From NCBI GenBank assembly GCA_028281165.1, contig JANQKI010000128.1, positions 1-34,516 on the forward strand: DNA of 34,516 nucleotides, written 5' to 3'. This stretch comes from Opitutaceae bacterium (GTDB lineage Bacteria; Verrucomicrobiota; Verrucomicrobiia; Opitutales; Opitutaceae). The position numbers and the translations under genes are program-made. The notes beneath the pieces are model-generated. The model ran no database searches. It was not told the origin of the DNA and was given only the letters and a program-made list of their open reading frames with translations. Positions 31,924-34,516 of this stretch are shown here, in pieces (the first letter of the stretch is position 1; each line of letters starts with the position of its first letter).

Positions 31924-33351
31924 TCATTCAAAAGCCTTATTGGTCTTATAGTTGACGAAATACTGCAGCATGTGGGCCTTTTGTTTGGCGTAAGCCATAT
32001 CGGCGGCTAGATTTCGGAGCTCGTGCGGATCGTCAGCCAGATTATAAAGCTCCTCGCCACCATCATCGTAGGCAATGTAATTCCATTCATCGGCTTTGAC
32101 AGAGTAATTGCCTTCTCGATACAATGAAATAGCAGGTTCTTTCTTCGGAGCAGATGGGTCGTTGAGCCAAGGTCCTATATTCACGCCTTCAAGATATTCC
32201 GGAAGTTCGAAACCAAGAAGATCGACCACCGTTGGATAGACATCAAGGAGAGAAACCGCTCGATCGCAATTTCCGGCCTCTAGGCCCGGAACTCTGATAA
32301 TCAGCGGAACTTGCGTCGATTGATTCCAGAGAGTGAATTTTTCAATACGTTCCTTATCTCCGATGTGCCAGCCATGATCACCCGCTAGAATGACGATAGT
32401 ATTATCATAATAGCGACTTTCTTTCAGAGCTGTGAGAATATTGCCCACACAATAATCGGCAAAACTGGCGCTAGCGAGATAACCTTGAACCGCATTGCAC
32501 CATTCTCCGAGGGCTTTCATTGGCTTCACGATTTTCGCCGTAAAGTTTTCTCGATGCGCTTCCGGGATGTCTTCCATGTCGTCTTCAGGAGCCACAGGGA
32601 GTTCAATCTGATCGATTGGATACATATCGAAGAATTCCTTCGGAACAATTTGAGGCGAATGAGGACGATAGATTCCACAAGCTAAAAAGAAAGGCTTCTC
32701 GTGGTTGCGATTCAAATACTCGGCGCAAAACTCAGTAATTTGCCAATCGCCGGTTTCCTCAACTGCATGGGGAATCGGTCCCCAAAAAATGTCGGTGCCA
32801 AAGTAGCCGGTTACAATGCCGCCATGCCACTTAGCCAGTCCATTATCGTCACGAAAAAGTTCCGCCCCAGGCGTTCCGACATCGCCTCGCCACTGAAAAT
32901 CCCAAGAGATGGGATCAGAAAGCGTACGCGGTTCCTCTTCGGTTCCGTGGGGATGATGGAAAATCTTGCCGGCCGCCACGGCATCATAGCCCTTGCCCGT
33001 CAGGAATTGCGGCAAGGTAACGCGATCCATGCCTCCCGGTTGTTCACGAAAATTGCCAGCATTTGTATATTGTCCTGTCGCCTCTGGACGTTGTCCTGTC
33101 AAAAGCGCTACGCGGCTTGGATTGCAAGCTGGCACAACACAGTGAGCGTTGGTAAAAAGCATTCCTTCGCTTGCTAGTCGATCTATGTGAGGCGTCTTCG
33201 CCGGACCCCTTAAACAACCAACATAGTTATTCAGGTCATCGACCATGATGAGCAAAACATTGAGCTTTGATTGGGACCCGAGAAATAACGTAGTCCCACA
33301 AAAACCTAAACAAACCGTGAGAAGCCTAACGTATAAATGATGTCGTAACAT
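31924..33351 (-). CDS. Secreted sulfatase (iduronate-2-sulfatase-like)
   Basis: 475 residues with a signal peptide (about residues 8-27). The Ca-binding Asp pair is in VLLIMVDDLNNYVG (D38, D39). The formylglycine motif is CNPSRVALLTG (C76-x-P-S-R80), a Cys-type sulfatase needing a maturase, which is not in this window. Later motifs are AGDHGWHIGDKERIEKFTLW (Asp and His of the active site, plus a Lys) and YRPHSP. This matches the iduronate-2-sulfatase-like subfamily common in marine polysaccharide degraders. It removes sulfate esters from glycans in the periplasm or outside. Neighbours are the lactonase (downstream) and the dehydrogenase (upstream) on the same strand. Confidence 0.94.
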   Translation of the reverse strand: MLRHHLYVRLLTVCLGFCGTTLFLGSQSKLNVLLIMVDDLNNYVGCLRGPAKTPHIDRLASEGMLFTNAHCVVPACNPSRVALLTGQRPEATGQYTNAGNFREQPGGMDRVTLPQFLTGKGYDAVAAGKIFHHPHGTEEEPRTLSDPISWDFQWRGDVGTPGAELFRDDNGLAKWHGGIVTGYFGTDIFWGPIPHAVEETGDWQITEFCAEYLNRNHEKPFFLACGIYRPHSPQIVPKEFFDMYPIDQIELPVAPEDDMEDIPEAHRENFTAKIVKPMKALGEWCNAVQGYLASASFADYCVGNILTALKESRYYDNTIVILAGDHGWHIGDKERIEKFTLWNQSTQVPLIIRVPGLEAGNCDRAVSLLDVYPTVVDLLGFELPEYLEGVNIGPWLNDPSAPKKEPAISLYREGNYSVKADEWNYIAYDDGGEELYNLADDPHELRNLAADMAYAKQKAHMLQYFVNYKTNKAFE

Positions 33352-33411
33352 GGGGTGCAGACAGTAAGCCTATTTAGAGTTCTGTCTACAAATACGTGAC
33401 CAAAGGCTTCG

Positions 33412-34491
33412 CTAAAGACGCCTAATGATAGCCTGAACGCAATCTTGAGTACTAGCGCTTCCCCCCAAATCGCCGGTCAAGCTCTCGCCCTCCGCTAGCA
33501 CACGCTCTACAGAAGATCGGATTGAAGAAGCCGACTCGTTTAGAAAGCTATCATCATTCCTATTCCCAAGCCATTCGAGCATACTGGCTCCAGAGAGAAT
33601 CGTTGCGACGGGATTGGCAATCCCCTTACCAGCTATGTCAGGAGCCGAACCGTGGGAAGCTTGGAATAAGGCGTGGTTGTCGCCAATTTCAGCAGAATCC
33701 GCCATGCCAAGCCCGCCGACCGTTGCTGCTCCTAGATCGGAAATAATATCTCCAAACATGTTTTCCGCCACGATCACGTCGTAGTAACTTGGCCGCGTTA
33801 CAAGATACATGGAGAGAGCATCGACCAGAGCGTAGTCCACCTCGATTTCTGGATACTCAGTCAACACTTCGTCTGCCACGGAACGAAAAAAGGCAAAGGA
33901 ACGAAGAACATTGGCTTTATCGCAAATGGTAACGCGTTTCTTTCCATCAGCTGGAGCTCCATTTCGTCGCATGCAAAGTTCGGCAGCTTGGCGAACAATG
34001 CGATCCACGCCCTTGCGGGTTATGATCATGGTGTCCGAGGCGGTTTCGCCTCGAAGGACATTGCCACCTCCACGCGAAGCGTAGAGACCTTCGCTATTTT
34101 CCCGCACGATCACATAGTCAATGCCAGGTCGACCCACCAGCGGCGTTCCAACGCCTTCGTAAAGCTTGATGGGACGTATGTTAGCGAATAAATCGAGCTC
34201 GAATCTTAAGCGAAGCGTGGTGTCTTGACCCGCTTCCGTACCATCGGGATAAAGCACGCCCGGCAAACCTGCCGCTCCGAGCAAAATCGCATCCGCTTGA
34301 CGGCAGCGATCAATCGTTTCATCGGGAAGGGCCACCCCTGTATCCAAAAAATTCTTAGCTCCAGCTGGAACGTGATCCCACTCAATCGATCTGGCGCCTT
34401 TGATGGCTTCTTCAATGACTTTGATGGTCGCGGCGCATACCTCTGGCCCAATCCCATCTCCATCAACAACTGCTATTTTATAGTCTTTCAT
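33412..34491 (-). CDS. Isopropylmalate/isocitrate-dehydrogenase-family beta-decarboxylating enzyme
   Basis: 359 residues. The family start is IAVVDGDGIGPEV. Substrate residues are in LRLRFELDLFANIRPIKLY, and the ENSEGLYASRGGG motif follows. The metal site is AENMFGDIISDLGAATVGGLGMADSAEIG, with the Asp cluster that holds Mg or Mn, and NAD contacts lie in ASHGSAPDIAGKGIANP. It oxidises and decarboxylates a 2-hydroxy-3-carboxy acid. leuB is possible, but no leuA, leuC or leuD is nearby, and the sulfatase and lactonase context also fits a tartrate- or malate-type enzyme. It probably heads the three-gene minus-strand unit, since 60 nt separate it from the sulfatase. Its start lies 25 nt inside the window edge. 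Confidence 0.88.
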   Translation of the reverse strand: MKDYKIAVVDGDGIGPEVCAATIKVIEEAIKGARSIEWDHVPAGAKNFLDTGVALPDETIDRCRQADAILLGAAGLPGVLYPDGTEAGQDTTLRLRFELDLFANIRPIKLYEGVGTPLVGRPGIDYVIVRENSEGLYASRGGGNVLRGETASDTMIITRKGVDRIVRQAAELCMRRNGAPADGKKRVTICDKANVLRSFAFFRSVADEVLTEYPEIEVDYALVDALSMYLVTRPSYYDVIVAENMFGDIISDLGAATVGGLGMADSAEIGDNHALFQASHGSAPDIAGKGIANPVATILSGASMLEWLGNRNDDSFLNESASSIRSSVERVLAEGESLTGDLGGSASTQDCVQAIIRRL

Positions 34492-34516
34492 AGAAATATA
34501 TTCTTCCCGTAGATTA

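Noticed and set aside
1..34516. CRISPR arrays, insertion sequences, integrases or toxin-antitoxin pairs
   Set aside because: No evenly spaced repeats, transposase motifs or typical toxin-antitoxin gene pairs were seen. The only repeats are the short intergenic palindromes listed.

Overview
The window reads as a piece of a chromosome from a Gram-negative, oxygen-respiring heterotroph, most likely a marine-type Verrucomicrobiota of class Opitutae. That placement is an inference from gene content: a TonB/ExbB/ExbD system with a TonB-dependent receptor, a secreted Cys-type sulfatase, a secreted lactonase-type amidohydrolase with a carbohydrate-binding-like tail, a fused CcoN-CcoO oxidase and a GATase-like/caspase-like gene pair of the kind seen in Verrucomicrobia and Planctomycetes. 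No rRNA, integrase, transposase or CRISPR array is visible. Apart from a few short intergenic repeats the DNA looks like ordinary chromosome.

Layout. 1-3626 (+): end of an operon with a partial unknown gene, a membrane-anchored GATase-like protein and a secreted caspase-like protein lacking an obvious catalytic Cys. 3684-5940 (-): exbB-exbD-tonB followed by tRNA-Ala(GGC), with two short palindromic repeats in the gaps. 6223-8948 (+): a tight run of a PfkB-type sugar kinase, thymidylate kinase (tmk) and DNA polymerase III delta' (holB), closed by an inverted pair of REP-like repeats. 9108-9953 (-): a voltage-gated K+ channel with a C-terminal zinc ribbon. 10272-13712: an FAD monooxygenase and a PCMT-family methyltransferase (+), convergent with a class V aminotransferase (-) whose stop codon overlaps that of the methyltransferase.

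13904-22822 (-) is the most coherent block: ccoS, fused ccoNO, a ccoQ-like gene, a single-haem ccoP, ccoG, an unrecognised 52-residue membrane protein, a SafE/UreH-like membrane protein and the copper ATPase ccoI. Together these are a full cbb3 (high-affinity) cytochrome oxidase with its maturation genes, largely with zero or 1-nt spacing. A 17-bp palindrome overlaps the best promoter upstream of ccoS. Downstream lie an Rrf2-family regulator with three cysteines and, between it and ccoI, a 508-bp gap holding a perfect 17-bp inverted repeat that encloses three stem-loops. That gap is the least explained part of the window.

23048-34491 is a carbon-catabolism region: an unrecognised 76-residue protein, a D-2-hydroxyacid dehydrogenase, an aldo/keto reductase, a secreted HEXXH peptidase-like protein, a Gfo/Idh/MocA oxidoreductase followed by a TonB-dependent receptor, and on the opposite strand an isopropylmalate-dehydrogenase-like enzyme, a sulfatase and the secreted lactonase-like hydrolase. 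A plausible reading is desulfation and uptake of an algal-type sugar followed by oxidation of sugar acids, powered at the outer membrane by the TonB system. The substrate cannot be read from sequence alone.
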